A stretch of 64,000 nt of DNA from Butyrivibrio proteoclasticus (GTDB lineage: Bacteria > Bacillota > Clostridia > Lachnospirales > Lachnospiraceae), in the NCBI RefSeq assembly GCF_900115735.1, contig NZ_FOXO01000001.1:222108-286107 (forward strand), in the 5' to 3' direction. Within the stretch, counting starts at the first letter, position 1. Each line of letters opens with the position of its first letter. The translations under genes were made by a program, and so were the position numbers. Shown piece after piece: positions 27,010 through 35,795 of the stretch. The notes under the pieces were generated by a model, which was not told where the DNA came from, ran no database searches, and saw nothing but the letters and a program-made list of their open reading frames with translations.

Positions 27010-27020
27010 CTTGTTATAAT
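26992..27020 (+). promoter_or_regulatory. Transposase promoter of the IS1634-like element
   Basis: TTGATT, a 17-base spacer and a perfect TATAAT. It is embedded in the right arm of the insulating hairpin. Confidence 0.75.
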
Positions 27021-27065
27021 TATTGAGTGGGTATACATACTTATTATCAAGGAGAAAAGTGATCT

Positions 27066-28787
27066 ATGTACTACGATTTCAGAGTGAAGATCCCGGAAGA
27101 AAAGGGCAAGATTTACACGAAGACGATCAAGGGAGTTGTCTACATCAACTACGAGTACGACAGGGTGTATAAGCCTGACAAGAAGTACAACATCCCAAAG
27201 CGGACTACTATTGGTAAGATGTGTGACGACGATCCCACCATGATGTATCCCAATCCTAACTACCTGACCTATTTCCCGGATGCAGAACTTCCGAAAGATA
27301 AAGGCCATGATGAAAAGAGCAGCTGCCTTCGTGTCGGCTCATTCCTTGTGATTGAGAAACTGATGATAGAAAGCCTGGTGGATAAGATCATTGCCAGCAT
27401 ATACAATGACGACCGCGGCTCCGGACTGTTCCTTGATCTTGCAGCTTATTACATAGTCACTGAGAATAACGCAGGCCAGTACTATCCTGACTATGCATAC
27501 AACCACCCGCTTTTTACTCCGAACTATAAGATTTATAGTGATTCTACTGTTTCAAAGTTCACCAGTGAGATAACTGTGGACGACAGCGTCGAATTCCAGA
27601 ATGAGTGGAACTCCATTAAGAAACATAAGGACAAGATTTACATATCCTATGACTCAACTAATAAGAACTGCCAGGCTGGTGATATAGATCTGGCTGAGTT
27701 CGGACATGCCAAGGATGACAAGGGGCTTCCCATCATAAACTACTCCATTGCTTATGACAGCAATAACAGAGAGCCCCTTTTTTATGAGACATATCCTGGA
27801 AGCATTGTTGATATATCCCAGCTCCAGATGATGCTTGACAAGGCGGTTGCCTATGGTTACAAGAATGCAGGATTCATTCTGGACAGAGGATACTTCAGCC
27901 GCGAAAACATAAGGTACATGGACAAATGCGGGTACGACTTCGTAATCATGGTAAAAGGAATGAAGTCCTTCATCAATGAAGAAATAAAAAAGGTGAAAGG
28001 AACTTTTGAGGACAAGAGGGAATACTCAATCCGCAGGTATCAGGTAAGCGGGACAACTGTTGAGACACCCGTTTTCTACTCGGATGAGAAGAACAGATAT
28101 CTCCATATCTATTACAGTTATGGAAAGGCGGCGTCAGAACGCGAAGCATTGGAAGCACGACTTGACAGAATGGCGGCTTATCTGAGCAGGCTTGAAGGTC
28201 AGTCGGTAGTTGTAGATAAGAGCTATGAAAAATACTACAGCCTTGAATACTATCATGAAGGTCAGGAAGATCAGTGCTTTGTCTGTGCAATAGAAAAATC
28301 GGATGTCGTTGAGGCTGAGCTGGAGATGCGCGGGTACTTCTGTATCATCACTTCTGACAAGATGACAGCCAAAGAGGCACTGGAGCTGTATAAGAGCAGG
28401 GATGCATCAGAGAAACTGTTCAAAGCCGACAAGAGTTTTCTTGGAAACAGGAGCCTCAGGGTATATACAGGTGATGCACTGGAAGGCAAGATGCTGATAG
28501 CATTTGTGGCACTCATCATCAGAAACCGCATGTACACAAAGCTTAAGGATGCAGAGGAAGAAATGCTTGAGAAACCGAATTACATGAATGTTCCTGCAGC
28601 TATAAGAGAGCTTGAAAAGATAGAAATGATAAGACAGGCCGATGGCGTATACAGACTGGATCACGCAGTAACTGCAACGCAGAAGACGATACTTAAGGCG
28701 TTTGGAATTGATGCGAACTATATAAAGCGTAAGACAAAAGAGATCAGCGACTGGCTGAATCCCAAAGTAAAGACAGTAAAAATCTGA
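27066..28787 (+). CDS. IS1634-family (IS4 superfamily) transposase
   Basis: 573 residues, intact, preceded by AAGGAGAAAAG. The DDE core is visible: first acidic strand KIYISYDSTNKNCQAGDIDL, the second in NAGFILDRGYFS, and the Y-x-x-R-x-x-x-E-K region in ALELYKSRDASEKLFKADK with downstream LEGKMLIAFVALIIRNRMY, typical of the IS1634 group. Gene and terminal repeats are undamaged, so the element may be active. Confidence 0.93.
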   Translation: MYYDFRVKIPEEKGKIYTKTIKGVVYINYEYDRVYKPDKKYNIPKRTTIGKMCDDDPTMMYPNPNYLTYFPDAELPKDKGHDEKSSCLRVGSFLVIEKLMIESLVDKIIASIYNDDRGSGLFLDLAAYYIVTENNAGQYYPDYAYNHPLFTPNYKIYSDSTVSKFTSEITVDDSVEFQNEWNSIKKHKDKIYISYDSTNKNCQAGDIDLAEFGHAKDDKGLPIINYSIAYDSNNREPLFYETYPGSIVDISQLQMMLDKAVAYGYKNAGFILDRGYFSRENIRYMDKCGYDFVIMVKGMKSFINEEIKKVKGTFEDKREYSIRRYQVSGTTVETPVFYSDEKNRYLHIYYSYGKAASEREALEARLDRMAAYLSRLEGQSVVVDKSYEKYYSLEYYHEGQEDQCFVCAIEKSDVVEAELEMRGYFCIITSDKMTAKEALELYKSRDASEKLFKADKSFLGNRSLRVYTGDALEGKMLIAFVALIIRNRMYTKLKDAEEEMLEKPNYMNVPAAIRELEKIEMIRQADGVYRLDHAVTATQKTILKAFGIDANYIKRKTKEISDWLNPKVKTVKI

Positions 28788-28801
28788 AGGAGGATGTGAC
28801 A

Positions 28802-29044
28802 ATGGCGCGAGGACGCAAGAAGGTATCAACAGATTCACTTGATGCAAAGATTGAGCAGCAGAAATCTATTATGGAAAAAGCCAAGCTTAAATATGAAACT
28901 GAGAATGAAGCGCTTGCAGAACTTATCAAGCTTCGCAACGAACTCAGAAAGGATGAGCTCATGGCTGCAGTTATCAAGAGTGAACATTCTTATGAAGAGA
29001 TCATGGCGTTCATAAAAGGTTCCACTGAAAGTGAGGATGAATAA
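28802..29044 (+). CDS. Small coiled-coil passenger protein of the IS
   Basis: 80 residues, almost entirely helical and highly charged (IEQQKSIMEKAKLKYETENE), after a perfect GGAGGA site. It starts 14 bases after the transposase stop; ATG 28802 is preferred to GTG 28796. A degenerate homologue follows the truncated transposase at 35451. It is a conserved accessory gene of this IS lineage; a DNA-binding or regulatory role is conceivable but unproven. Confidence 0.7.
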   Translation: MARGRKKVSTDSLDAKIEQQKSIMEKAKLKYETENEALAELIKLRNELRKDELMAAVIKSEHSYEEIMAFIKGSTESEDE

Positions 29045-29262
29045 TGCAAGAGTACTCGAGAATACTGATTGAACAATACTGCAGGACTCATAAAAGCACA
29101 AAGAAGAGTAAGTTTTTGTGGGATCTAGTTGAACTCTCATATGATATGGAGTGTGAACCTGAGGAATGGGAGGCGCTACAACTAGAACGTTATATAAATC
29201 AAGAAAGAAATCCAGAGCTAAGGGAAGCGCTCGAGGATCTTGATGAGTTTTTATTCGGATAA
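29044..29262 (+). CDS. Small acidic passenger protein of the IS
   Basis: 72 residues. It starts in a TAATG overlap with the previous gene, so translation is coupled. The core VELSYDMECEPEEWEALQLE is found almost unchanged at 56187-56331 in another remnant of the element, showing the gene is a stable part of this IS family. No known domain is recognised. Confidence 0.7.
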   Translation: MQEYSRILIEQYCRTHKSTKKSKFLWDLVELSYDMECEPEEWEALQLERYINQERNPELREALEDLDEFLFG

Positions 29263-29266
29263 AAAT

Positions 29267-29317
29267 AAGCCCTACTGAGTTGCTTGCCGAAAGCATTTCA
29301 GCAGGGCTTTGATTTTG
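29267..29317 (+). terminator. Terminator inside the IS right end
   Basis: AAGCCCTACTGA pairs with TCAGCAGGGCTT (one bulged pair) followed by TTGATTTT. The remnant at 56184-56425 has a similar hairpin. Confidence 0.75.
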
Positions 29318-29371
29318 AGTGGTAAAATGACAGGAAGTCAAGAATAACAAGAATTAGACACCGAATAAATA

Positions 29372-29436
29372 GACAATGTAAAATAAAGTGCGTAAGTTAG
29401 TGGTTACTTAACTTACACACTTTATTTTACATTGTC
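29372..29436. terminator. 28-bp hairpin between IS and CBASS operon
   Basis: The arms 29372-29399 and 29409-29436 are reverse complements at 27 of 28 positions with a 9-base loop. It lies 26 bases beyond the stop of the minus-strand CBASS effector and is AT-rich at its foot, so it should terminate that operon and also block transcripts arriving from the IS. Confidence 0.8.
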
Positions 29437-29462
29437 CATTCCTCATCCATATAGCCTTTTAC

Positions 29463-30314
29463 TCATATCTGGTTATAGAGTTTTGTATATTTTGTAGCTG
29501 ATAACCTGTGTACAATATTCATTTCAAAAACAGGAAGATGACGTCTCTCATTTATATATTTCTGCAAATTCTCAATCTTCTCTATGGAGATGTTCTTTGA
29601 CGCTGATTCATAAAGCGTATCAATACTAACTGATGTGTCATGATATTTGAAATGACTTCTCATTCTTTCGTGCACTCTGAACATCACTATTCCAAAAGCA
29701 TTAATCAACCCAATAGCAGACAAAGTCACTTTGCTAAACACTATAATTCCAGTGCCTACTAAAGTAACCAGTATTATTACCAAAATGATTTTACGTATCT
29801 TCACCATCTTTTTATTCCACCATTTATTCTGCCGTTGACACTCTAATTGAGAATATATTGGCGAAAAATCCTTATTAAAAGTATACCAATCCATTTTACC
29901 TGGAGGATTTGATTCTCCATTTGTCTTGGATATTTTTTCATAATGATCTTTGTGCACACTAATGATTCTGAGTGCTTTTTCCTTTAGATATTGTCTTTTT
30001 AAAGAATCAAATGCTTCGTTATTATTAAACAAAACCCGAGCATCAAATAATTCTCTTAAGTCTGCTGCAATTTTTACACTCCATGTCATTATGTAGCCTG
30101 CTACTATGGTTAAAATATCCAATGCAAGCATAGCAATCACGCCGAATATCTGATCGCCTTTAAAAGAAATAGCCGCAGATAAAAAACAGAAAACCCAACA
30201 TATATAATTTGTTCTTTCCCCAATATTAAAGTAATATCCAGATGCACACTGCATCATTATGTTTTCTTCTTCATTCTGCCTTTTCTTTATTTCAGTACTA
30301 TCTGGTAAATTCAT
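29463..30314 (-). CDS. CBASS effector, four-transmembrane (S-4TM) pore-type protein
   Basis: 283 residues with four hydrophobic spans in two pairs: YICWVFCFLSAAISF and IFGVIAMLALDILTIVAGYI near the N-terminus, then IILVIILVTLVGTGIIVFS and LSAIGLINAFGIVMF. A charged, helical domain lies between the pairs. SMODS-associated 4TM effectors share this layout; they disrupt the membrane when the cyclic nucleotide signal is made. It is the third gene of the operon and overlaps the E2-like gene by 17 bases. Confidence 0.75.
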   Translation of the reverse strand: MNLPDSTEIKKRQNEEENIMMQCASGYYFNIGERTNYICWVFCFLSAAISFKGDQIFGVIAMLALDILTIVAGYIMTWSVKIAADLRELFDARVLFNNNEAFDSLKRQYLKEKALRIISVHKDHYEKISKTNGESNPPGKMDWYTFNKDFSPIYSQLECQRQNKWWNKKMVKIRKIILVIILVTLVGTGIIVFSKVTLSAIGLINAFGIVMFRVHERMRSHFKYHDTSVSIDTLYESASKNISIEKIENLQKYINERRHLPVFEMNIVHRLSATKYTKLYNQI

Positions 30315-30960
30315 TATTCATCGCCTCCATTACTATATTCATACAATCTGTTCTAACCTGTTCATGAAGTGTAGGATTATCAAAAAACTGCTGTAACAGT
30401 TTACGGTGACAACTTCTCATTCTTTTACCTGAACCACAAGGGCATGGCTGATGGCCCCGATATTGTTTATATGATAAAAAATAAATAATCTGTTTTGCGC
30501 TTCGTTCATCAACATCAAAAATATCCATGTAAGACTGAATAATACCATCTGCTCCATGTGATCGTTCTCCTAAGGGATAAATTCCATACCGTTCGTAGTA
30601 CTCATACGAAACAAAATATGGCTCAACAAAATCTTTCATCCACTTAACAAGTGATGGATCCGAAGAAAATGCCAGCTGCATATCAACATCTGTCGCTATG
30701 CACAGTTGCCCATTTTCATATATGTGCTGGTACTCAATGTTAATAGCTTTCCCCTTATCAATAACATAGGGAAGCATATCTTCATGTTTCGGAATAAAAA
30801 TCTCTATCTCATACGCCTTCTTAAGCACAAACTGCTTGATGCTTCTATGAATACTAATTCTTCCGGATATCTTAATATCATCTTCTGATTCATTTTCAAT
30901 ATGTAGTTCGGGATATTCTGCTAAAAGTTCTTCTATTCTTTTCAGACTTTTTAAAACCAT
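30298..30960 (-). CDS. CBASS E2-like protein with C-terminal SEC-C zinc motif
   Basis: About 220 residues. The start is taken at 30960 (TAATG overlap with the CD-NTase, GGAG upstream); a start five codons earlier is possible. The first 140 residues look like a ubiquitin E2-type fold, with the candidate active-site cysteine in YENGQLCIATDVD (about Cys87). The C-terminus has a SEC-C motif, CPCGSGKRMRSCH. E2-only ancillary proteins in 'short type II' CBASS conjugate or prime the CD-NTase C-terminus. The position directly after the CD-NTase fits this role. Confidence 0.7.
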   Translation of the reverse strand: MVLKSLKRIEELLAEYPELHIENESEDDIKISGRISIHRSIKQFVLKKAYEIEIFIPKHEDMLPYVIDKGKAINIEYQHIYENGQLCIATDVDMQLAFSSDPSLVKWMKDFVEPYFVSYEYYERYGIYPLGERSHGADGIIQSYMDIFDVDERSAKQIIYFLSYKQYRGHQPCPCGSGKRMRSCHRKLLQQFFDNPTLHEQVRTDCMNIVMEAMNNEFTR

Positions 30961-32156
30961 TAATAACATCTCCATGGCTTTGATGAAGCAGATATTGGTG
31001 TTGGTGCTTTGTCTTCATATTTGTCACCCCACGCACTCTTTATAATATCTTGTCCCAAAGCACTCTCTGACAATGCCCTGAATTCATCATCTGGTTTATC
31101 CATTGAATCGATGAGATCTTTCTTAGCTACGGACACCCATTTGAAAAAGCCCTTTGCTATATCTTCTGACTTATTCCAAGCATCAGCTAAATTGTCCTCA
31201 GGATTTGCCGGGTTTTCTATGTACCATTCTCGATTTTTACGGGCTACAGCTCTATTTTCTAACAATATTTCCCCTTTAATCCGATCATTATAAAACTTTG
31301 AGCTTTCATTAATCTCATTAAGAACCGCCTCTAGTAAGGTAAAAATATCTGTACTCGGATGAAGACTTGATGCAACCTCTGCAACAAGAACATTTATTAT
31401 GGCTGATATCGGTTTATCTTCTTTTAAATGGCTATAGTACAAATCCCTATGTCTCTTAAGAAGCTGAATAACACGTTGCACTGCTGACCTTTCCATTCCC
31501 TCTGGTATGTCCTCGATCTTGTCATAAATGTCAGTGCTCTCAAACAGAGATTTTCTGAATTCTGTGCGTATATATGCTTTGTATGGCTCATTTATTTCTC
31601 TAAACCATTTAGCGAATCCTTTAGGATTATTGGTTCTCCATTTATAGTTATTACTGTCCTTCATAGGAATGGCGATTGCTGTATCAATTAAATCCCGACG
31701 TGAGGACTTTTCTTTAAGGAGCTTTTTCTTCATTTCGCTTTCATGTGCCGCAGGAACTATATCTATAGAAAATGAAGCCCCTCCCTCATCAGCATAATGA
31801 ATGGTAAAACACTGGTCAGAAACCTCAAGCTTTCCGCCATACAATTCCCCCTCGGAAATAGCATCCTCTATACAATCTCTCAGCTGTTCCGCGGTTATAT
31901 TACCCTTTTCTATATCTACTTCACAGATAAAATCCAGATCATAGGCACCATCCTTATCATTTTTATATGGTCTGACAACCGTACCAAACGCAAATGACCC
32001 CTGTGCATACATATCCAAAGTAACATTTGTGTGTTCAGATAAGTATTTTGCCAACGCATGGTACTTTTCATCAGCATTCTTATACATTGAAGGCGTGATA
32101 TCCAGGCTCTCTATAACCCTTAAAATGTCTTTTTGTCTTTCACTTTTTCTAATCAT
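30960..32156 (-). CDS. CBASS cyclic oligonucleotide synthase (CD-NTase)
   Basis: 398 residues. The nucleotidyltransferase core is clear: GSFAFGT at 53-59, DLD at 73-75 (metal-binding Asp pair) and a third Asp in FSIDIVPA near 132. The C-terminal half is helical, as in SMODS-type CD-NTases. On phage infection it would make a cyclic di- or trinucleotide that activates the 4TM effector. The C-terminal residues WRCY could be the target of the E2-like partner, although typical targets end in Gly/Ala. The RBS is AGGGGAGAG. Confidence 0.85.
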   Translation of the reverse strand: MIRKSERQKDILRVIESLDITPSMYKNADEKYHALAKYLSEHTNVTLDMYAQGSFAFGTVVRPYKNDKDGAYDLDFICEVDIEKGNITAEQLRDCIEDAISEGELYGGKLEVSDQCFTIHYADEGGASFSIDIVPAAHESEMKKKLLKEKSSRRDLIDTAIAIPMKDSNNYKWRTNNPKGFAKWFREINEPYKAYIRTEFRKSLFESTDIYDKIEDIPEGMERSAVQRVIQLLKRHRDLYYSHLKEDKPISAIINVLVAEVASSLHPSTDIFTLLEAVLNEINESSKFYNDRIKGEILLENRAVARKNREWYIENPANPEDNLADAWNKSEDIAKGFFKWVSVAKKDLIDSMDKPDDEFRALSESALGQDIIKSAWGDKYEDKAPTPISASSKPWRCY

Positions 32157-32250
32157 GACTTTCTCTCCCCTCTTATTTCATATATTCAATTATCCCTATG
32201 CAGCTTTTAGGTTTTGCACAAGATATTGTGTTTTTATTTGATTTATATGA

Positions 32251-32279
32251 AGAATATCACTATATGTTGTTTATGTCAA
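32251..32279 (-). promoter_or_regulatory. CBASS operon promoter
   Basis: On the minus strand, TTGACA, a 17-base spacer, then TATTCT. It lies about 95 bases before the CD-NTase start. Confidence 0.65.
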
Positions 32280-32306
32280 TATTTTTGTGAAATTTTCGTA
32301 ATTTTG

Positions 32307-32335
32307 TTGACGTAGCATGCATAAAATGTTATTTT
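32307..32335 (+). promoter_or_regulatory. Promoter of the rloA-rloB operon
   Basis: TTGACG, a 17-base spacer, then TATTTT, 28 bases from the divergent CBASS -35 box. Confidence 0.5.
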
Positions 32336-32369
32336 ATTATCAGAATAGGAATAATAGGAGGTTCATGCC

Positions 32370-33560
32370 GTGCTAGTTCAGTTTTCTATGAAGAATGTTT
32401 TGTCTTTTAAAGATGAAATCACTCTTGATATGACATCCATACCAGCATATAAGGAACATCAGTACAATCTAATCCAAGGAACAAAAGAAAAGTTCTTACG
32501 AGTAGCAGCAATCTATGGTGCAAACGCAAGTGGAAAATCAAACCTCTACTATGGTATACAGATGTTCCAAAACATAGTTATGCGCTCTATGAATGCCGTC
32601 GGTGAGATTGAGGATAACATTCTGGAAAAATATTATAATCCCTTTGCTTTTGATGATGATTTTTCTCCATCTGAATATCAAATTATTGTCTGTGATGATT
32701 CTGCAGAATATAGCTATGGATTTGAGTTTGATGATAAAGAAATTATTAGTGAATGGTTTTATGTCCGGGATTTTGCGAGCAATCGTAAATCAATAATTTT
32801 GGAACGCAGTACTGAAGAAATTAAAATGGGGGCTTCGATCAGAAGAGAATGTGACCGATATAAGAATCAGATTTCAAAAGAAGCTCTTGCCCTAACCTTT
32901 TTCAGCAGATTATCTCTAAAAACAGAAGTATTTCACAAAGTATTTGTTGAAATTTCTCACATGATGATAGTAGATACTCGCTTTTATGAAAATCCTCGTG
33001 TTATGGAACGATTTCTGCCAGATGTAATTGATAATAATAAAGATGAGCTCATTAGGTTTCTCACTGCTATTGATACTGGTATCAGGGATATTTCATACGA
33101 TACAATCGACAAAAAGATAGAGTTTTTTACATATCATAATGGTAAGGATCAAAAGAAATATAAGCTAAATCTGTATAACGAATCGCAAGGTACCTTAAAA
33201 AGCATAATTATTTTTATTATTGCTTCTTCAATCATTATGCGAGATGGAATTATGATTGTAGATGAGTTGAATATTAAGCTGCATCCTCTACTTCTTAAAT
33301 TTGTAATTGATTTATTTAACAATAAGGATTCTAGTGCCCAGCTTATTTATACAACACATGACACAACTCTTTTGGATCGAAAATTTTTCAGAAGAGATCA
33401 GATCTGGTTTGTTCAAAAAGATGATTATGGGTATTCCAGCCTTTCTGCCTTATCTGATTTCAAGATTCGTTCTGATGCATCGTTTGAAAAAGACTATTTA
33501 TCCGGAGTTTATGGAGGAATCCCTTCATTATCTGACTATACTGTGGAAGCAGGTGATTGA
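32370..33560 (+). CDS. rloA: AAA15/ABC-type ATPase, RloA-like
   Basis: 396 residues starting at GTG 32370, with AGGAGG 8 bases upstream. Walker A is GANASGKSN (50-58), the ABC-like region SQGTLKSI serves as signature, Walker B is GIMIVDELNIKLHP, and TTHDTTLLDR is the switch histidine. Proteins of this type (RloA, AbiLi, AriA-like) pair with a TOPRIM-like partner in phage defence. The adjacent gene begins the base after the stop, so the two are coexpressed. Confidence 0.85.
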   Translation: MLVQFSMKNVLSFKDEITLDMTSIPAYKEHQYNLIQGTKEKFLRVAAIYGANASGKSNLYYGIQMFQNIVMRSMNAVGEIEDNILEKYYNPFAFDDDFSPSEYQIIVCDDSAEYSYGFEFDDKEIISEWFYVRDFASNRKSIILERSTEEIKMGASIRRECDRYKNQISKEALALTFFSRLSLKTEVFHKVFVEISHMMIVDTRFYENPRVMERFLPDVIDNNKDELIRFLTAIDTGIRDISYDTIDKKIEFFTYHNGKDQKKYKLNLYNESQGTLKSIIIFIIASSIIMRDGIMIVDELNIKLHPLLLKFVIDLFNNKDSSAQLIYTTHDTTLLDRKFFRRDQIWFVQKDDYGYSSLSALSDFKIRSDASFEKDYLSGVYGGIPSLSDYTVEAGD

Positions 33561-34241
33561 ATGGGAAGCGATGATATTTTTAAAAAGAGACGGGCCGATA
33601 GAAAAAAGCGTACCCATGATTTTAAAACGCCTAAGGCAAACTCGTTTCTTATCATTACAGAAGGTGAAAAAACTGAGCCTTATTACTTCAATGGTCTAAA
33701 AAAACAAGTCCTTGAACAAATTGGTGGAACTGTTGATATTATTGAAGTTCCGGAAATTGACATTTATGGACAGGGATCTTCTACTGGGCGACTAATCGAA
33801 ATTACAGAGGAATGTGTAAACAAGGCGAAAATTATCTACCAAAACATTTGGGTTATTTTTGATAAAGATGATTTTCCGGATTTTGACTCTGCTATAGCCA
33901 CAGGAAAAAGCAAAGGATATGCCATAGGTTGGAGTAATCAAAGCTTTGAATACTGGATTTATCTGCATTTTAGTTATAGTGATGCAGATTTACACCGGCA
34001 TGAATGGAACAAAAAACTTAACGAGCTTTTCAAACAATATAATCTGTCTGCAGACGGATATGAAAAAAATCTAAAAGATTTATACGATCTTCTGGATTCT
34101 ATCGGTGGCGTTGATGCAGCAATCAAAAATGCAAAACGCAGGATGGAGAATTTCAGAGATGGAATTGATACTCCCTCCTCATACGCACCTGGCACCATGG
34201 TATACCTTTTAGTTGAACAACTTAAGGCTTATTTGAAATAA
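33561..34241 (+). CDS. rloB: RloB-like TOPRIM-fold protein
   Basis: 226 residues. A basic N-terminus (KKRRADRKKR) leads into LIITEGEKTEPYYFNGL, where the TOPRIM-like catalytic Glu lies, and WVIFDKDDFPDF provides the DxD. Together with SNQSFEYWIYLHF these are the RloB family hallmarks. It is presumably the nuclease or effector of the pair with the upstream ATPase. A terminator follows within 20 bases. Confidence 0.88.
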   Translation: MGSDDIFKKRRADRKKRTHDFKTPKANSFLIITEGEKTEPYYFNGLKKQVLEQIGGTVDIIEVPEIDIYGQGSSTGRLIEITEECVNKAKIIYQNIWVIFDKDDFPDFDSAIATGKSKGYAIGWSNQSFEYWIYLHFSYSDADLHRHEWNKKLNELFKQYNLSADGYEKNLKDLYDLLDSIGGVDAAIKNAKRRMENFRDGIDTPSSYAPGTMVYLLVEQLKAYLK

Positions 34242-34258
34242 ATATATATTTCACAAAG

Positions 34259-34286
34259 GGGAGGCTGCAAAATAACAGCCTCTTCT
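34259..34286 (+). terminator. Terminator after rloB
   Basis: GAGGCTG pairs with CAGCCTC across an 8-base loop followed by TTCT. It sits immediately before the group II intron remnant, as expected for the class IIC insertion preference. Confidence 0.75.
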
Positions 34287-34289
34287 AAG

Positions 34290-34462
34290 TTTGCGCGCCA
34301 TGGGCGCGCTCTAACGGGTGCAAGTCCCGAACACGCCCAGATAGTGGGAAGTGTATAGCTGAACAGCAAGGGTGTCCATCGTGAGGTGGAATCTGAAGGA
34401 AGCTGCAAGCAAATCTCTGGTCCGACGGACAGAAATCACATATAAGGCTAGCATCAATGACG
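34290..34462 (+). mobile_element. 5' fragment of a group IIC intron
   Basis: About 170 bases of domain I. The hairpin GCGCGCCATGGGCGCGC, the segment GGGTGCAAGTCCCGAAC, AGCAAGGGTGTCC and GTGGAATCTGAAGGAAGC are arranged as at the 5' end of the well-studied Oceanobacillus/Bacillus IIC introns. It stops after GGCTAGCATCAATG, where a transposase fragment begins. Domains II-VI and the reverse transcriptase are missing, so it cannot splice. Confidence 0.85.
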
Positions 34463-35446
34463 TTTTACAGCTTCAGTACATGTTGGAAAAAGTGGAAGGC
34501 TATGGCTATAAGAATATAGGATTTATTCTCGACAGGGGATATTTCAGTGAAGCAAACATTCACTACATGGACCATCATGGTTACGGCTTTGTGATCATGG
34601 TCAAGGGCATGAATGATCTTGTAAGTGAGCTCGTTTTAAAACATAAAGGCAGCTTTGAACAGAACAGGGCAAACAGCATAAGATCTTATAAAGTCAATGG
34701 AATGACAGTTAAGATGCAGCTGTTTCCTTCTGATGAAAAGGACAGATATTTCCATATATACTATAATGACAGAAAACATGCAGCAGAACGCGAGAATGTC
34801 GAAAGGAAGATAGACAGGATAGTCGAGTTCTTGGAAAAGAACAGGGGCAAGAAGATTCCCAAAAGTCCTAACATTGAGAAATACTTCAAGCTTGAGATTT
34901 ACAACGAGGGCAAAGAAGATGAACGACTTCTTGCATCGTGAACGCACAGATGTAATAGACAGGGAGATAGCGCTCTGCGGATACTTTGTGCTTATCACAT
35001 CAGAGTCCATGACAGCGGAAGAACCAATTAACCTATATAAGAGCAGGGATGTTTCAGAGAAACTGCTGCGTGGTGATAAATCATATATGGGAGTAAGGAC
35101 AGAAAGGGTGTATGGCAATGAATCCCTGGAGACCAAGCTTTTTATATAATTCATAGCTCTTATAATACGCAACAAAATCTATACAAGCCTTAAGGATGAA
35201 GTAAAAGAGAGCGGGCAGAAAGAGAATTATATGACTGTTCCTGCAGCACTTAAGGAACTTGAAAAAATAGAGATGATAAAGTCCTCTGACAATACATACA
35301 GGATAGATCATGCGGTAAGTGCAACCCAGAAAGCGATACTGAAGGCATTCGGAATGAATGCAGCAGATATAAAGATACTGGGAAGAGCGCTTGGTGAAGA
35401 TCTGAAGAAAGTAACTGTTAAGGAAAATGTGGATAGGGAGGACTGA
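34450..35446 (+). pseudogene. Broken IS1634-like transposase
   Basis: The C-terminal two thirds of the transposase in two frames. The first segment runs to a stop near 34941 where two bases (GG) are missing relative to the copy at 45229; the second continues RTDVIDREIALCGYFVLITS, has an in-frame stop at 35147-35149 after LETKLFI, and resumes to 35446. It is non-functional. Confidence 0.85.
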
Positions 35447-35450
35447 TATC

Positions 35451-35669
35451 ATGGCAAGAACAAGCTTAGACGATAGAATCAAGAAACAGGAAGAAGCAGT
35501 ATTTAAGGCAAAGGATAGATATGAAGCAGAACTTAAGGAATTGGACAAGCACATAACAAAGTGCAGGGAACTTGAGAGCAAGGAATTGGTAAAGGCTTTT
35601 CGAGAAGAGCAAGAAGTCACTGAAAGAAATCATAGAATTCATGAATGGTGACGTTGATGAGGAGGACTA
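35451..35669 (+). pseudogene. Passenger coiled-coil gene of the IS, frameshifted
   Basis: ATG 35451 after GGGAGGAC encodes ARTSLDDRIKKQEEAVFKAK, a homologue of the 80-residue passenger at 28802. Near 35605 the frame slips: the main frame ends at 35651 while the ancestral tail SLKEIIEFMNGDVDEED is in the next frame, ending at 35669. Confidence 0.65.
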
Positions 35670-35795
35670 AAAAACATCAACCCTGTATTAAGAGATTTTT
35701 TGAGTGAATTCACCGGAAGTGATGACGAGAGTTAAAAAGATAGGAAGTTAACAATATTATTGCCAATATTGTAAAATGATTTACAATTTAACATA

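Larger units (their letters stand above)
26917..29345 (+). mobile_element. Complete IS1634-like element with two passenger genes
   Basis: About 2.43 kb. The left end ATTCCTAACTTCCAGTAAG and the reverse complement of the right end, ATTCTTGACTTCCTGTCA, are imperfect inverted repeats sharing ACTTCC and ACTCAA blocks. It contains, in order, an insulating hairpin, a promoter, a 573-residue transposase, two small genes and a terminator. Remnants of the same family occur at 14087, 34450, 38050, 41380, 45229 and 56184. I did not see a clear target-site duplication. Confidence 0.85.
34450..35755 (+). mobile_element. Truncated IS1634-like element (3' portion)
   Basis: Begins inside the transposase at the AGCATCAAYGACG junction with the intron and runs to a right-end repeat (AAAAAGATAGGAAGTTAACA). 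It closely resembles the remnant at 45229-46665. The left end and the N-terminal part of the transposase are absent. Confidence 0.8.
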
